DNA of 64,000 nt, from the NCBI GenBank assembly GCA_017478965.1, contig JAFVCV010000013.1, positions 92,702 to 156,701 of the forward strand. The letters run 5' to 3'. A model generated the notes under the pieces. That model was not told the origin of the DNA, did no database searches, and worked only from the letters and a program-made list of their open reading frames with translations. Position 1 is the first letter of the stretch, and every line of letters starts with the position of its first letter. The position numbers and the translations under genes were made by a program. The DNA is from Ruminococcus sp. (GTDB taxonomy: Bacteria > Bacillota > Clostridia > Oscillospirales > Ruminococcaceae). Positions 17,046-26,052 of this stretch are shown one piece after another.

Positions 17046-17096
17046 TTGATAGGAATTATGATCGGGACAAGGAAGAATGAACGGGGCACGTGTTAA
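17046..17096 (+). CDS. Possible leader peptide upstream of the surface protein
   Basis: A 16-codon frame starting at TTG (17046), or at the in-frame ATG 17058, ending in TAA at 17094-17096. The strong Shine-Dalgarno AGGAGGGG at about 17027-17034 lies 11 bases upstream of the TTG and otherwise serves no gene. It is speculative: short frames arise by chance, and the Shine-Dalgarno is the only real support. Confidence 0.2.
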   Translation: MIGIMIGTRKNERGTC

Positions 17097-17119
17097 AATT
17101 TAGTTTAGGAGTGAAGACA

Positions 17120-20100
17120 ATGACAAAAAATCCGATAAGGAAGGAGAGAAAGGTCCCTAAGCAGAAAAGGTTCCTGTCCGGCGTAACAGCCGGTCTGATG
17201 GCGCTGAGTTCTGTGGCCGGCTCTTTGCCGAATGTCGTTGCGGCGGAGAATACTGACGGCAAGGTCGATCTTGGCACATTCACCTATGCGACCGAGCTGG
17301 AGCTTGGCAGTGCTAATAAGTATGCGGTCTTTTCCTATGCTTATTATCAGACGAACCATATGGAAGGCATTTTTGCCTGCGAGAATTTCCATCCTAAGGG
17401 ACACGCCTTTGGCTCTACCGGAAATGTAACAGCTTACATTGACGGTGAAGAGAACCAGATCTATATCGGCGGCAGCATCGGTACAGCTGATGACGAAGTG
17501 CTGGCTGATGAGATCACCATGATAACGACGACCAACGGTCTGGGCAAGGACGATCCGCTGCTTTGGAAAATGATAATACCCGATGACCTTTACGTTGACA
17601 GGACCGTTAATAACGGAAACGGTATCAGGCTGGTGTATAAGGACAGCGAGGGCGAAGAGACTTACTCTACCGGAGCTTTCAATGAGGTCGAGAACCTTGC
17701 GAAAGAGGTCTACCATGTAAGCGATGTTACTTATAATATCGACTTTATCCCTGCGCTGATGGCGCTTAATGATTACCAGAATTACTGGGCAGAGCAGAAC
17801 ACCGAGGAGGAGGGTACCATCGTCACCAAGCCTGATGAAGATGTGGACCAGAACCTCAGGGTGATACAGGTCGACTGCGCTGCGGGCGGAAATGTTATCA
17901 CGCTCACCGCTGAAGAACTGAAAACGTCAAGTCTGCACGTTTTCGGACCTGAGGGCGGAGAGGAGTACTCTCTGATAGTGAATGTCACCGGACTGACTGA
18001 CGGCGATTATTTTGACCGTGAGGCACAGGTGGACGGCAAGCCTCTGGCGGGCTATGGCCCTGAGGCAGGCAAGCTGATGTTCAATATGCTGGGCAGCGAC
18101 GGTGATACTTACACCTTCAATAAGCTGGACGGCGGCGTTATACTTGCACCTCTGTGCGAGATCAAGATCGATTCGATGTCCCATAACGGCTCTGTTATGG
18201 CTTTCATCGTTGAGAATATGCACGCTCAGATACACCAGAACGGTTTCAGACAGCTGGGTATAGATCATACCCCTGTTACCTTCACCAAGAGCGCTGTTAC
18301 CGGCGAGCAGGAGATAGGCGGCGCTAAGCTGGAGCTTTACCGCTATAACTATGAGGGCGAAGAGAAGCTCGTTACCGAGTGGGAGTCCGTTGCAGGCAAG
18401 TCCAAGACCATTGAGCTTGCTGACGGCGAATATGTTCTCATAGAGGGCGAGTCAGAGAATGCTGACTTCAACGACGGCTATTCTGTTTTACCCTCTGCTT
18501 ATGAGTTCACCATCGAGAACGGCGAGATCACCGCTGTGAGCCAGACCGAGAACGTGAACGGCTATGTTACCTTCAATTCCACTAACAACACCATCGTTGT
18601 GAACGATGCTGCAAAGACCCCTGTTTCCATCAGCAAGACGGATATCACAGGTAAGAAGGAAGTTGAGGGCGCCAAGCTGACCGTTCGCAAAGTAGGCGTT
18701 GACGAAAATAACAAGACCATCAACGAACTGATAGCCACCTGGGAGTCACTGCTGACTGAGAAGGACAGCGATGGCAGCATCATCAAGTCCAATGAGAAGA
18801 CTCTGTTCCTTGAGAACGGCACATACGTGCTGAAAGAAGAGCCTTCCGACAATGAGGCGTTCAGCAGCAAGTATGAGATAGTTACCTCTGAGGTCAAGTT
18901 CACTGTCGAGAACGGCAGAGTCGTTGACGTTGAGGGCGGCGATGATGTTTACACCTCTGTTCAGGCTAACAGAGAGCACAGCTATTTTATTGCTGATGCA
19001 GAAAACAAGAAGATAACTGTTTGTGACGCTACCACTGAGGAACTGGTAAAGGTTACCATCTCCAAGAAGGACATCACAGGCGAAAATGAAGTCAAGGGCG
19101 CTATACTGACTCTTTACAATCCTGATGGCAGTGTTAAGGAGAGCCATGTGAGCGGCACCGGCAAGGAGCCTTGGGAAGTAGAGCTTTCCGACGGCGTTTA
19201 CAAGCTGACTGAGACCGGCGACTTTGTTTACGATGAGACTACCGGCACCAAGTATAAGGTCATCGACAACGGCGTTACCTTCGAGGTCAAGGACGGCAAG
19301 GTTGTCAGCAAGAACGAAGTAGACAGATCCAAGGGCGGCGTTATCGCTGACGAGAGGACCTCTACTGTGAAGATCTGCGACGCTGAGGCTGAGTATGTTG
19401 ATGTTGAGCTTTCCAAGAGCAATATCAACGGCGATGAGATACCCGGCGCAAGACTTACGTTCTACGAAGCTGAGGACTATGAGAATAACGGCACAGATGC
19501 TAAGGTCGTTGCTACCTGGGTATCCGGCACTTCTGAAAAGAACACCGTTAAGCTCTATGACGGCAAGTATGTGATGGTAGAGACTAATGCAGATGATGAG
19601 AACAAGCCTTTCATCACTGTTCAGGGCGTTGATTACAAGATAATCGAAAGCGCTGTAGAGTTCACCGTTGCAGGCGGCGCCGTTGTAAGGACCGACGACA
19701 AGCCTATCGCAAACGGCAATGTAGAGATAGGCGGTACTTCTATCAAGATCCAGGACGCTGAGAGAGACGGTTTCAGCCTTTCCAAGACCGATATCAACGG
19801 CAAGGGAGAGATCGCAGGCGCACAGATCGAGATATTCGAGGCTGAGAACGGTCAGCCTGTAGGCAGAGCGATAGTTTCCAAGGTATCCGGCGAGAGCAAC
19901 TTCAATGAGAAGTTCTATCTCGAGGACGGCGACTATGTTCTGAGAGAGACTGCTGCCGATAAGGATTCCAAGTACATCAAGGGACCTGACGGCGCTGAGT
20001 ATGAGATACTCGATTCCGACTTTACATTCACTGTAAGGGACGGCAAGATAGTTGGTCAGAAGGAACTGACTGAGGACGAGAAGTTCGCAGCTACTGTTGA

Positions 20101-23100
20101 GGTCAAGGGCGATGTTATCGTTATAAGCGACGCCAAGAGAGCTGAGATCACACTGTCCAAGAAGGATATAAACACTAAGGAAGAGATCAAGGGCGCTACC
20201 CTGACCGTTTACGATAAGGACGGCAATGTGGTAGAGACCTGGGATTCTGACGGTGTGGATACCCACACATTCAAGCTCGACAACGGCAAGTACACTCTGA
20301 AGGAAACTGCCACCGAAGACGGTAATTACATTATCGGCGAGGACGGCCAGCAGTACTTCGTAGTTGGTTCCGAGTTCGAGTTCACCGTAGAAGACGGCAA
20401 GATCACTGACTCCAAGCCAGTGAATGAGTCCGGTATCGGCACAATCAAGGCTGACGGCAACACCATCACAGTCAGCGATGCTGCCAGAAACGGCATTACA
20501 CTCTCCAAGACCGATATCAGGGGCGAGGCTGAGGTAGCAGGCGCAAAGCTCGACATCTATAAGGTCGAGAACGGCACCGTATCCGCAAAGCCCGTTGTCA
20601 CCAAGATCTCCGGCGAAGACAACTTCGATGATAAGATCTTCCTTGATGACGGCGAGTATGTTCTGAGAGAATCCGCAGCTGAGGGTACCAAGTTCATCGA
20701 AGGCCCCAACGGCGTGAATTATGAGATCATCGACTCTGAGTTCGCATTCACCGTAGAGAACGGCAAGGTAGTAAGATCTGAGGCTGTTGAAAGCACACAG
20801 GGTACTATCAGTGCAAACGATGCAGGCGATGCTATCGAGATCTGCGATGCTAAGACCGCAAAGATCAAGCTCTCCAAGACCGCCATCAGACCTGACGGCG
20901 CTGAGGAGATCAAGGGCGCTACCCTCACCATCTATGATGAGGACGGCAACGTTGTAGAGTCCTGGGATTCCGACGGCGAGAACGCCGGCGAGGTAGAGCT
21001 GCCTAACGGCAACTATACTCTGAGGGAAACTGCTACTGAAGGCGGCGATTATATCACCGACGATGAAGGCAACCAGTACTATGTCATCGACTCTGAGTTC
21101 GGTTTCACCGTGGAGAACGGCGAGGTCGTAAGATCTGAGGAGGTCAATGACAAGGAAGGTACTATCACAGCTGAGGGCAATACCATCACTGTGAACGATG
21201 CAGCAAGAGAAGGCTTCAAGCTTTCCAAGACTGTTGTAAGACCCGACGGCGCTGAGGAGATCGAGGGCGCTACTCTCACCATCTATGATGAGGACGGCAA
21301 GGTCGTTAAGACCTGGGATTCCAACGGCAAGACCTCTGAGGAATTCTATCTTGACGACGGCAAGTACACTCTGAAGGAAACTGCTACCAAGGAGGCAGGC
21401 TCCACAGCAGAGAAGAAGTACATCACAGTTGACGGCGTAGATTACTACGTTATAGATTCTGAGTTCACATTTGAAGTCAAGGATAACGAGATCATCAGCT
21501 CCAATGAAGTTGATACCTATCAGGGTACTGTCAAGGCAGAGGGCAACGTTATCAAGGTAACTGACGCTGAGACGATCAAGATCAAGCTTTCCAAGACTGA
21601 TATCAACGGCGATACCGAGATAGTGGGTGCTACCCTGACTATCAAGGATTCTGAAGGCAAAGTCGTAAAGACATGGCTCTCCGGTACGGAGACCAACACC
21701 GTAGTTCTCGATGACGGCGATTATACTCTGGAAGAGACCGCTACCAAGATGGACGGCACTACCGAGAAAAAGGATTACATCGAGTTCGGCGGGAAGCAGT
21801 ATTATGTAGTTGATTCTACATTCAAGTTCACCGTTAAGGACGGCAAGGTGGCTTCTTCTGAGAAGGTAGAGAGCTATAAGGGCACTATCGAGGCTGATGA
21901 GACCGCTATCAAGGTCTGCGACGCTGAGACTAGCAAGATCTATCTGTCCAAGACCGCAGTGAACGGCGAGGACGAACTCAAGGGCGCTACTCTGACCATC
22001 AAGGATTCTGAGGGCAATGTTGTAAAGACCTGGGAATCTGACGGCAAGAACAAGGGTGAGGTCGTTCTTGAGGACGGCGAGTACACTCTCGAAGAGACTG
22101 CTACTGAGGCCGGCAAGTACATTGAGTACGATGGCAAGAAGTACTATGTAGTTGATTCTGCATTCAAGTTCACAGTTGAGAACGGCAAGGTCGTTTCTTC
22201 TGAAAAGGTCGAGTCCTTTAAGGGCGAGATCACCGCTACTGAGAACACCATCAAGGTAAGCGATGCAGAGGTAGTTAAGATCAAGCTCTCCAAGACCGCT
22301 ATCAGAGATGACGGCGATGAGGAGATCGCAGGTGCTACCCTGACCATCAAGAATTCTGAGGGCAAGGTTGTAGAGACCTGGAATTCTGACGGCAAGAACA
22401 AGGGTGAGGTCGTTCTTGAGGACGGCGATTACACTCTTGAAGAGACAGCTACAAGCGGCGACACCTACATCGAGGTAGATGGCCAGAAGTATTACGTTGT
22501 TGACTCCACATTCGAGTTCACCGTAAAGGACGGCAAGGTCACATCTTCCAATGAGGTAGATACCTATAAGGGTACTGTTACCGCAACTGAGGACAGCATC
22601 ACCGTTAACGATGCAGCAGTAAGAACTATCAAGCTTTCTAAGCGTGATATAACCAACGAGCAGGAAGTTGCAGGTGCAACTATCACCATCACCAACAAGG
22701 AGACCGGTGAGATCATCACCTGGAATTCCGAGGACGGCGATAACAACGAGTTCATTCTTGCAGACGGCGAGTATACTCTCACTGAGACTGCTACCAAGCC
22801 CGGTGAGTTCATCGAGGCAAACGGCAAGAAGTACAGGATAGTTGAGTCTGTATTCAGCTTCAGAGTACAGGATGGCCAGATACCTGGTTCAAAGTCTACC
22901 TCAAACTATCTGAACGGTACTGTTACAACCGATAAGGACAGCATAGTTATCGACGATAGGATAGCAACAGAAGTTACCCTGTCTAAGGTCGCTCTTACCG
23001 ACGGCAAGCCTGAGGTAAACGGCGCAAAGATCGAGATCAGCAAGATCATTACCGGTAAGACTACTACAGAAGAGGTCGTTAAGACCTGGGTTTCCGGCAA

Positions 23101-24112
23101 GGATGAAAAGACATTCGTTCTTGATGACGGCGACTATGTTCTGAGAGAGGCTCCTTCTGAGGACGGAGAGATGTTCTTCGAGGCAGAGGATGGCAATCTC
23201 TACATGATAACCGAATCAGAGTTCAAGTTCAGAGTTGAGAACGGCTCCGTAGTTCCTTTCGATGACACCTACGAGGTAAGTGACGACAAGGGTTCTATTG
23301 AGGCTAACGGCAATACCATTACTATCAGCGACGGTATCTATGTTAAGGACGCAGATGATTCCAGCGTGCCTGATTCCAGCGAGTCCAGCGCTCCTGAGTC
23401 CAGCGCTCCTGAGTCCAGTGCTCCCGAGTCCAGCGCTCCTGAGTCCAGCGCTCCCGAGTCAAGCGCTCCTGAGTCCAGCGCTCCTGAGTCCAGTGCTCCC
23501 GAGTCCAGTGCTCCTGAGTCCAGTGCTCCCGAGTCCAGTGCTCCCGAGTCAAGCGCTCCCGAGTCCAGTGCTCCCGAGTCAAGCGCTCCTGAGTCCAGCG
23601 AGACTCCCGACGACAGCTCCAAGACCGAGCAGCCCGGCGACGACTCCAGCAGAATTCCTGATACTGATTCCAGCAAGCAGGACGACGATACCGATTCCAG
23701 CAGCTCACGTCCGATATTTGATGAGTCCAGCACTCCTGACACCACCACTTCGGGCGACGACAGCAGCAGAACTATCACAGGCGACAGCTCCGTCGGTGAC
23801 AACACCACAAACTCCGGCGATTCCAGCGACAGCAGTGATAGCAGCAGCAGTAGTTCTTCCAGCAGCGGCAGCAGCAGCAGCGGTTCTGACACTTCAAGCA
23901 GCTCTTCAGGCTCCAGCAGCTCCGGCAGCTCCAGCTCGAACAGCAGCAAGAATTCTTCCACTGCCACCAGCAGCAAGCCTTCGACCAATAACGACGACAA
24001 TCCTCATACCGGATCAGGTATCCTGGTAAACGGTCTTGAGTTCGCTATTGCAGTTGGTCTGTGCTTTGCAGCAGTCAATGCTAAGAAGAAGAGAGAACAG
24101 GAAGAGGAATGA
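17120..24112 (+). CDS. Giant cell-wall-anchored surface protein with 14 SpaA-like (Cna-B-type) modules
   Basis: 2330 residues. A signal peptide (KKxK-type start, then VTAGLMALSSVAGSLPNVVAAE) is followed by a choice-of-anchor-A-like N-terminal domain (IYIGGSIG, later GGVILAPLCEIKI and AQIHQNGF). Fourteen tandem SpaA-like modules follow, starting with LSKxDI and ending with ITVxDA, then 14 SSAPE repeats, a Ser-rich stalk, and a sorting signal NPHTG with a membrane helix and KKKREQ tail. Every module keeps Lys in strand A, Glu in YxLxE and Asp in the last strand, the triad of isopeptide-forming domains. ATG 17120 has AGGAG 8 bases upstream; an upstream in-frame TTG lacks one. Predicted adhesin or stalk protein. 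Confidence 0.88.
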   Translation: MTKNPIRKERKVPKQKRFLSGVTAGLMALSSVAGSLPNVVAAENTDGKVDLGTFTYATELELGSANKYAVFSYAYYQTNHMEGIFACENFHPKGHAFGSTGNVTAYIDGEENQIYIGGSIGTADDEVLADEITMITTTNGLGKDDPLLWKMIIPDDLYVDRTVNNGNGIRLVYKDSEGEETYSTGAFNEVENLAKEVYHVSDVTYNIDFIPALMALNDYQNYWAEQNTEEEGTIVTKPDEDVDQNLRVIQVDCAAGGNVITLTAEELKTSSLHVFGPEGGEEYSLIVNVTGLTDGDYFDREAQVDGKPLAGYGPEAGKLMFNMLGSDGDTYTFNKLDGGVILAPLCEIKIDSMSHNGSVMAFIVENMHAQIHQNGFRQLGIDHTPVTFTKSAVTGEQEIGGAKLELYRYNYEGEEKLVTEWESVAGKSKTIELADGEYVLIEGESENADFNDGYSVLPSAYEFTIENGEITAVSQTENVNGYVTFNSTNNTIVVNDAAKTPVSISKTDITGKKEVEGAKLTVRKVGVDENNKTINELIATWESLLTEKDSDGSIIKSNEKTLFLENGTYVLKEEPSDNEAFSSKYEIVTSEVKFTVENGRVVDVEGGDDVYTSVQANREHSYFIADAENKKITVCDATTEELVKVTISKKDITGENEVKGAILTLYNPDGSVKESHVSGTGKEPWEVELSDGVYKLTETGDFVYDETTGTKYKVIDNGVTFEVKDGKVVSKNEVDRSKGGVIADERTSTVKICDAEAEYVDVELSKSNINGDEIPGARLTFYEAEDYENNGTDAKVVATWVSGTSEKNTVKLYDGKYVMVETNADDENKPFITVQGVDYKIIESAVEFTVAGGAVVRTDDKPIANGNVEIGGTSIKIQDAERDGFSLSKTDINGKGEIAGAQIEIFEAENGQPVGRAIVSKVSGESNFNEKFYLEDGDYVLRETAADKDSKYIKGPDGAEYEILDSDFTFTVRDGKIVGQKELTEDEKFAATVEVKGDVIVISDAKRAEITLSKKDINTKEEIKGATLTVYDKDGNVVETWDSDGVDTHTFKLDNGKYTLKETATEDGNYIIGEDGQQYFVVGSEFEFTVEDGKITDSKPVNESGIGTIKADGNTITVSDAARNGITLSKTDIRGEAEVAGAKLDIYKVENGTVSAKPVVTKISGEDNFDDKIFLDDGEYVLRESAAEGTKFIEGPNGVNYEIIDSEFAFTVENGKVVRSEAVESTQGTISANDAGDAIEICDAKTAKIKLSKTAIRPDGAEEIKGATLTIYDEDGNVVESWDSDGENAGEVELPNGNYTLRETATEGGDYITDDEGNQYYVIDSEFGFTVENGEVVRSEEVNDKEGTITAEGNTITVNDAAREGFKLSKTVVRPDGAEEIEGATLTIYDEDGKVVKTWDSNGKTSEEFYLDDGKYTLKETATKEAGSTAEKKYITVDGVDYYVIDSEFTFEVKDNEIISSNEVDTYQGTVKAEGNVIKVTDAETIKIKLSKTDINGDTEIVGATLTIKDSEGKVVKTWLSGTETNTVVLDDGDYTLEETATKMDGTTEKKDYIEFGGKQYYVVDSTFKFTVKDGKVASSEKVESYKGTIEADETAIKVCDAETSKIYLSKTAVNGEDELKGATLTIKDSEGNVVKTWESDGKNKGEVVLEDGEYTLEETATEAGKYIEYDGKKYYVVDSAFKFTVENGKVVSSEKVESFKGEITATENTIKVSDAEVVKIKLSKTAIRDDGDEEIAGATLTIKNSEGKVVETWNSDGKNKGEVVLEDGDYTLEETATSGDTYIEVDGQKYYVVDSTFEFTVKDGKVTSSNEVDTYKGTVTATEDSITVNDAAVRTIKLSKRDITNEQEVAGATITITNKETGEIITWNSEDGDNNEFILADGEYTLTETATKPGEFIEANGKKYRIVESVFSFRVQDGQIPGSKSTSNYLNGTVTTDKDSIVIDDRIATEVTLSKVALTDGKPEVNGAKIEISKIITGKTTTEEVVKTWVSGKDEKTFVLDDGDYVLREAPSEDGEMFFEAEDGNLYMITESEFKFRVENGSVVPFDDTYEVSDDKGSIEANGNTITISDGIYVKDADDSSVPDSSESSAPESSAPESSAPESSAPESSAPESSAPESSAPESSAPESSAPESSAPESSAPESSAPESSAPESSAPESSETPDDSSKTEQPGDDSSRIPDTDSSKQDDDTDSSSSRPIFDESSTPDTTTSGDDSSRTITGDSSVGDNTTNSGDSSDSSDSSSSSSSSSGSSSSGSDTSSSSSGSSSSGSSSSNSSKNSSTATSSKPSTNNDDNPHTGSGILVNGLEFAIAVGLCFAAVNAKKKREQEEE
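18265..23345 (+). repeat. Tandem array of 14 SpaA-module coding repeats
   Basis: Fourteen units of about 330-380 bases. Modules 10-12 are the most alike: a stretch of more than 40 bases beginning at 22037 recurs exactly 348 bases later at 22385, a sign of recent unit duplication. Confidence 0.85.
23381..23590 (+). repeat. 15-bp tandem repeat encoding SSAPE, 14 copies
   Basis: Units of the form GAGTCCAGCGCTCCT with third-position changes (AGC/AGT/TCA, CCT/CCC). They encode an extended Ser/Pro/Glu stalk. Copy number is likely variable between strains. Confidence 0.9.
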
Positions 24113-24137
24113 TCTTTAAACGGTCATTGATCTGATA

Positions 24138-24167
24138 AAGCTCCCCCGGAAATGGGGGAGCTTTTTT
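24138..24167 (+). terminator. Intrinsic terminator of the surface protein gene
   Basis: AAGCTCCCCC (24138-24147) pairs with GGGGGAGCTT (24154-24163), followed by a T-run. Confidence 0.9.
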
Positions 24168-24171
24168 GCAT

Positions 24172-24206
24172 AAAAACAGCGCACCTTGGCAGGTACGCTG
24201 TTTTTT
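24172..24206. terminator. Bidirectional terminator before the trmN6-type gene
   Basis: AAAACAGCG and CGCTGTTTT form an inverted repeat with A and T tracts on either side. It can end the minus-strand operon whose stop codon overlaps it. Confidence 0.7.
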
Positions 24207-24927
24207 ATATGAGCTTGTATATCCTTTTCATCTCCTGTGAATTACCGCCGTCAGGTGAGCGGACGTAGAGAGGCTTTTCGATCTGCATGAAATTCCGGCC
24301 GCCCTTGCGGCCCTCGACCAGTATGAGCCATGGCGGACAGTCCGGGTTCTTGTGGACCGTCCGAAGACGCTTTGGTTCCAGGCCGCAGCTGCGCATGGCT
24401 GTGAGAACATCGCAGAGCCTTTCGGGACGGTTGCATATACACAGCCTTCCACCAAATTTCAGCACCCTGGCCGCAGCTGCACAAACGTCCTCCACCGTGC
24501 AGAGCATCTCATGTCGGGCGATAGACACCGCATCAAGGTCGTTTTTCAATCCGGTGTTGTTGATCTTGTAAGGCGGGTTGCAGGTCACAAGGTCCAGCTC
24601 CATGGGACTTTTCCATTCCTTCAGGTCCCCCAGGACCGGCTGGATAGTCTCTATGCCCGACCGCTGAATGCTCAGTTTTAAAAGCTCGTGGGCCTTTGGC
24701 TGTATCTCCAGCGCAAAGATCTTGCGTGGCCGGAAATTTTTGTGCATAAGCAGTGCGATTATACCGCTGCCGGTACAGAAGTCGGCGCATAGGTCCTTAT
24801 GCCTTGCCCCTGCGAAGTCCGCAAGCAAAAATGCATCTGTTCCGAACCTGTGCTCGGCGGAGATGCAGATCTCGATGCCATCCCCGAGACTCTCGACGCT
24901 CAGATCGCTGTTAAGTGAAATATCCAT
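24205..24927 (-). CDS. trmN6: tRNA1(Val) (adenine-37-N6)-methyltransferase family protein
   Basis: About 240 residues, a class I S-adenosylmethionine-dependent methyltransferase of the YfiC/TrmN6 type. Landmarks are FGTDAFLLADF, the SAM-binding CTGSGIIALLM and the adenine-N6 catalytic motif LVTCNPPY. The family methylates N6 of adenosine 37 in tRNA. ATG at 24927 is used here; a GTG two codons earlier (24933) directly abuts the rimI stop and is equally possible. It is the last gene of a three-gene minus-strand operon with rimI and another methyltransferase. Confidence 0.82.
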   Translation of the reverse strand: MDISLNSDLSVESLGDGIEICISAEHRFGTDAFLLADFAGARHKDLCADFCTGSGIIALLMHKNFRPRKIFALEIQPKAHELLKLSIQRSGIETIQPVLGDLKEWKSPMELDLVTCNPPYKINNTGLKNDLDAVSIARHEMLCTVEDVCAAAARVLKFGGRLCICNRPERLCDVLTAMRSCGLEPKRLRTVHKNPDCPPWLILVEGRKGGRNFMQIEKPLYVRSPDGGNSQEMKRIYKLI

Positions 24928-24933
24928 GTCCAC

Positions 24934-25377
24934 CTATCCCTTTTCTCTTATCATTACCAGCCCGTTTTCATCAGGGTGGCTGTAAAGATCCTTTCTTATC
25001 CCTGCCTGCACAAATCCCAGGCTTTTATAAAGCCCGATGGCGGCGGCGTTGCTCTCTCGGACCTCCAGTACTGTCCTTTCAGCCTCCGGCAGGTCCTCAA
25101 ATAGCCTTTCAAAAAGCTTTCGCCCGATACCGAGCCGCCGGAAGTCCTTTTCGACGGCGACATTGTTTATCTCGATCTCGTCCAGCACGTACCAGGCGCT
25201 GAGAAACCCGCAGGCCTGTTCCCCGAAATAGGCGATATAGGTCCTGTCGCTGGGGTTTTTCAGCTGTTCCTCATAGGTCTTTTCCGACCATCCCTCCCTC
25301 AGGTTCTCCCTCGCCAGGCGGGCGGCGTCGGTGTAATTGGTTTCGTCCATGGGGACTATCCTGAGCTCATCTCTCAT
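24934..25377 (-). CDS. rimI: Ribosomal-protein-alanine N-acetyltransferase
   Basis: 147 residues, GNAT fold. Landmarks are EINNVAVEKDFRRLGIG, the acetyl-CoA pyrophosphate loop, LEVRESNAAAIGLYKSLGF, and a C-terminal YSHPDENGLVM typical of RimI. It acetylates the N-terminal alanine of ribosomal protein S18 in known members; other targets are possible in Firmicutes. Its ATG overlaps the upstream methyltransferase stop by four bases, so the genes are translationally coupled. There is no tsaB/tsaD nearby, unlike many genomes where rimI sits with them. Confidence 0.87.
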   Translation of the reverse strand: MRDELRIVPMDETNYTDAARLARENLREGWSEKTYEEQLKNPSDRTYIAYFGEQACGFLSAWYVLDEIEINNVAVEKDFRRLGIGRKLFERLFEDLPEAERTVLEVRESNAAAIGLYKSLGFVQAGIRKDLYSHPDENGLVMIREKG

Positions 25378-25907
25378 GTCTCACCGGCCTTTTTAGCTGT
25401 CAGCAGATAGGTGTCCCGGCTTTTCAGCACCCTGACCCTTACGTCCCTGAGTCCTGCGGCACGAGCATTTCTCCGCAGCTCTTTTGGGTCCCGGAAGATA
25501 TAGCCCTTATCTTTCCTGGCCTGGTCGCAGGTGTAGCCGCAGATGAGCTGTCCCCCCGGTCTGAGGACCCTCATTATCTCTCTCAGAGCCTTCTCAGGTT
25601 CCTGCCAGTAGGAAGGCGTCTCAACGGTAGTGACCGCATCGAAAAAGCCGTCGTTATAGGGCAGCTCGTAAACGCTGGTCATTCCGCAAAGAGCCACGGT
25701 GTCGATGGTCCGCCGAAACTCCCCCTCAGAGATATCCGCCCCGTAAAGCACTGCACCCCGCTGTTCCAGCGCTCTCAGCAGGATATCATTGCCAAAGCTC
25801 AGGTCCAGGACCCGGCCCCCATCAGGAATTTCCAGAAACCTCACTGTCGCCCCTATCTGTTCCTTCTCGGATATCATCAGTCTTCTCTTTCTGAATATGT
25901 CTATCAT
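25374..25907 (-). CDS. Class I SAM-dependent methyltransferase, atypical motif I
   Basis: 177 residues of UbiE/Methyltransf_11 type. Post-I region ADIS, motif II region DAVTTVETPSYW and LREIMRVLRPGGQL are well conserved. Motif I reads VLDLSFGND where the family has a DxGxGxG loop, so two of the three glycines are replaced. Substrate unknown. It is the first gene of the operon with rimI and the trmN6-type gene. Confidence 0.78.
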   Translation of the reverse strand: MIDIFRKRRLMISEKEQIGATVRFLEIPDGGRVLDLSFGNDILLRALEQRGAVLYGADISEGEFRRTIDTVALCGMTSVYELPYNDGFFDAVTTVETPSYWQEPEKALREIMRVLRPGGQLICGYTCDQARKDKGYIFRDPKELRRNARAAGLRDVRVRVLKSRDTYLLTAKKAGET

Positions 25908-26007
25908 AGCTCCTCCTCATAGTAAAGCTGCCCACAAAGCTCATAGATCCGCTGCTGCGAATGACCCCAACTTCATTATACCATGTTTGTCCCCTGTTGT
26001 AAAGCAC

Positions 26008-26040
26008 AAAAAATGCAGCCCCGATATCGGGACTGCATCT
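26008..26040 (-). terminator. Intrinsic terminator of the zinc-ribbon gene
   Basis: ATGCAG (26013-26018) and CTGCAT (26033-26038) flank a CCCGATATCGGG-like core; on the minus strand a T-run follows. Confidence 0.8.
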
Positions 26041-26052
26041 TTATCATGACAA

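Noticed and set aside
18746-20266. A 506-codon minus-strand frame inside the giant protein gene
   Set aside because: It arises from the repeated codon pattern of the SpaA modules and has no start signal.
23381-23590. Regularly spaced short repeats resembling a CRISPR array
   Set aside because: Units are 15 bp with no spacers, in frame, and encode SSAPE in a surface protein.
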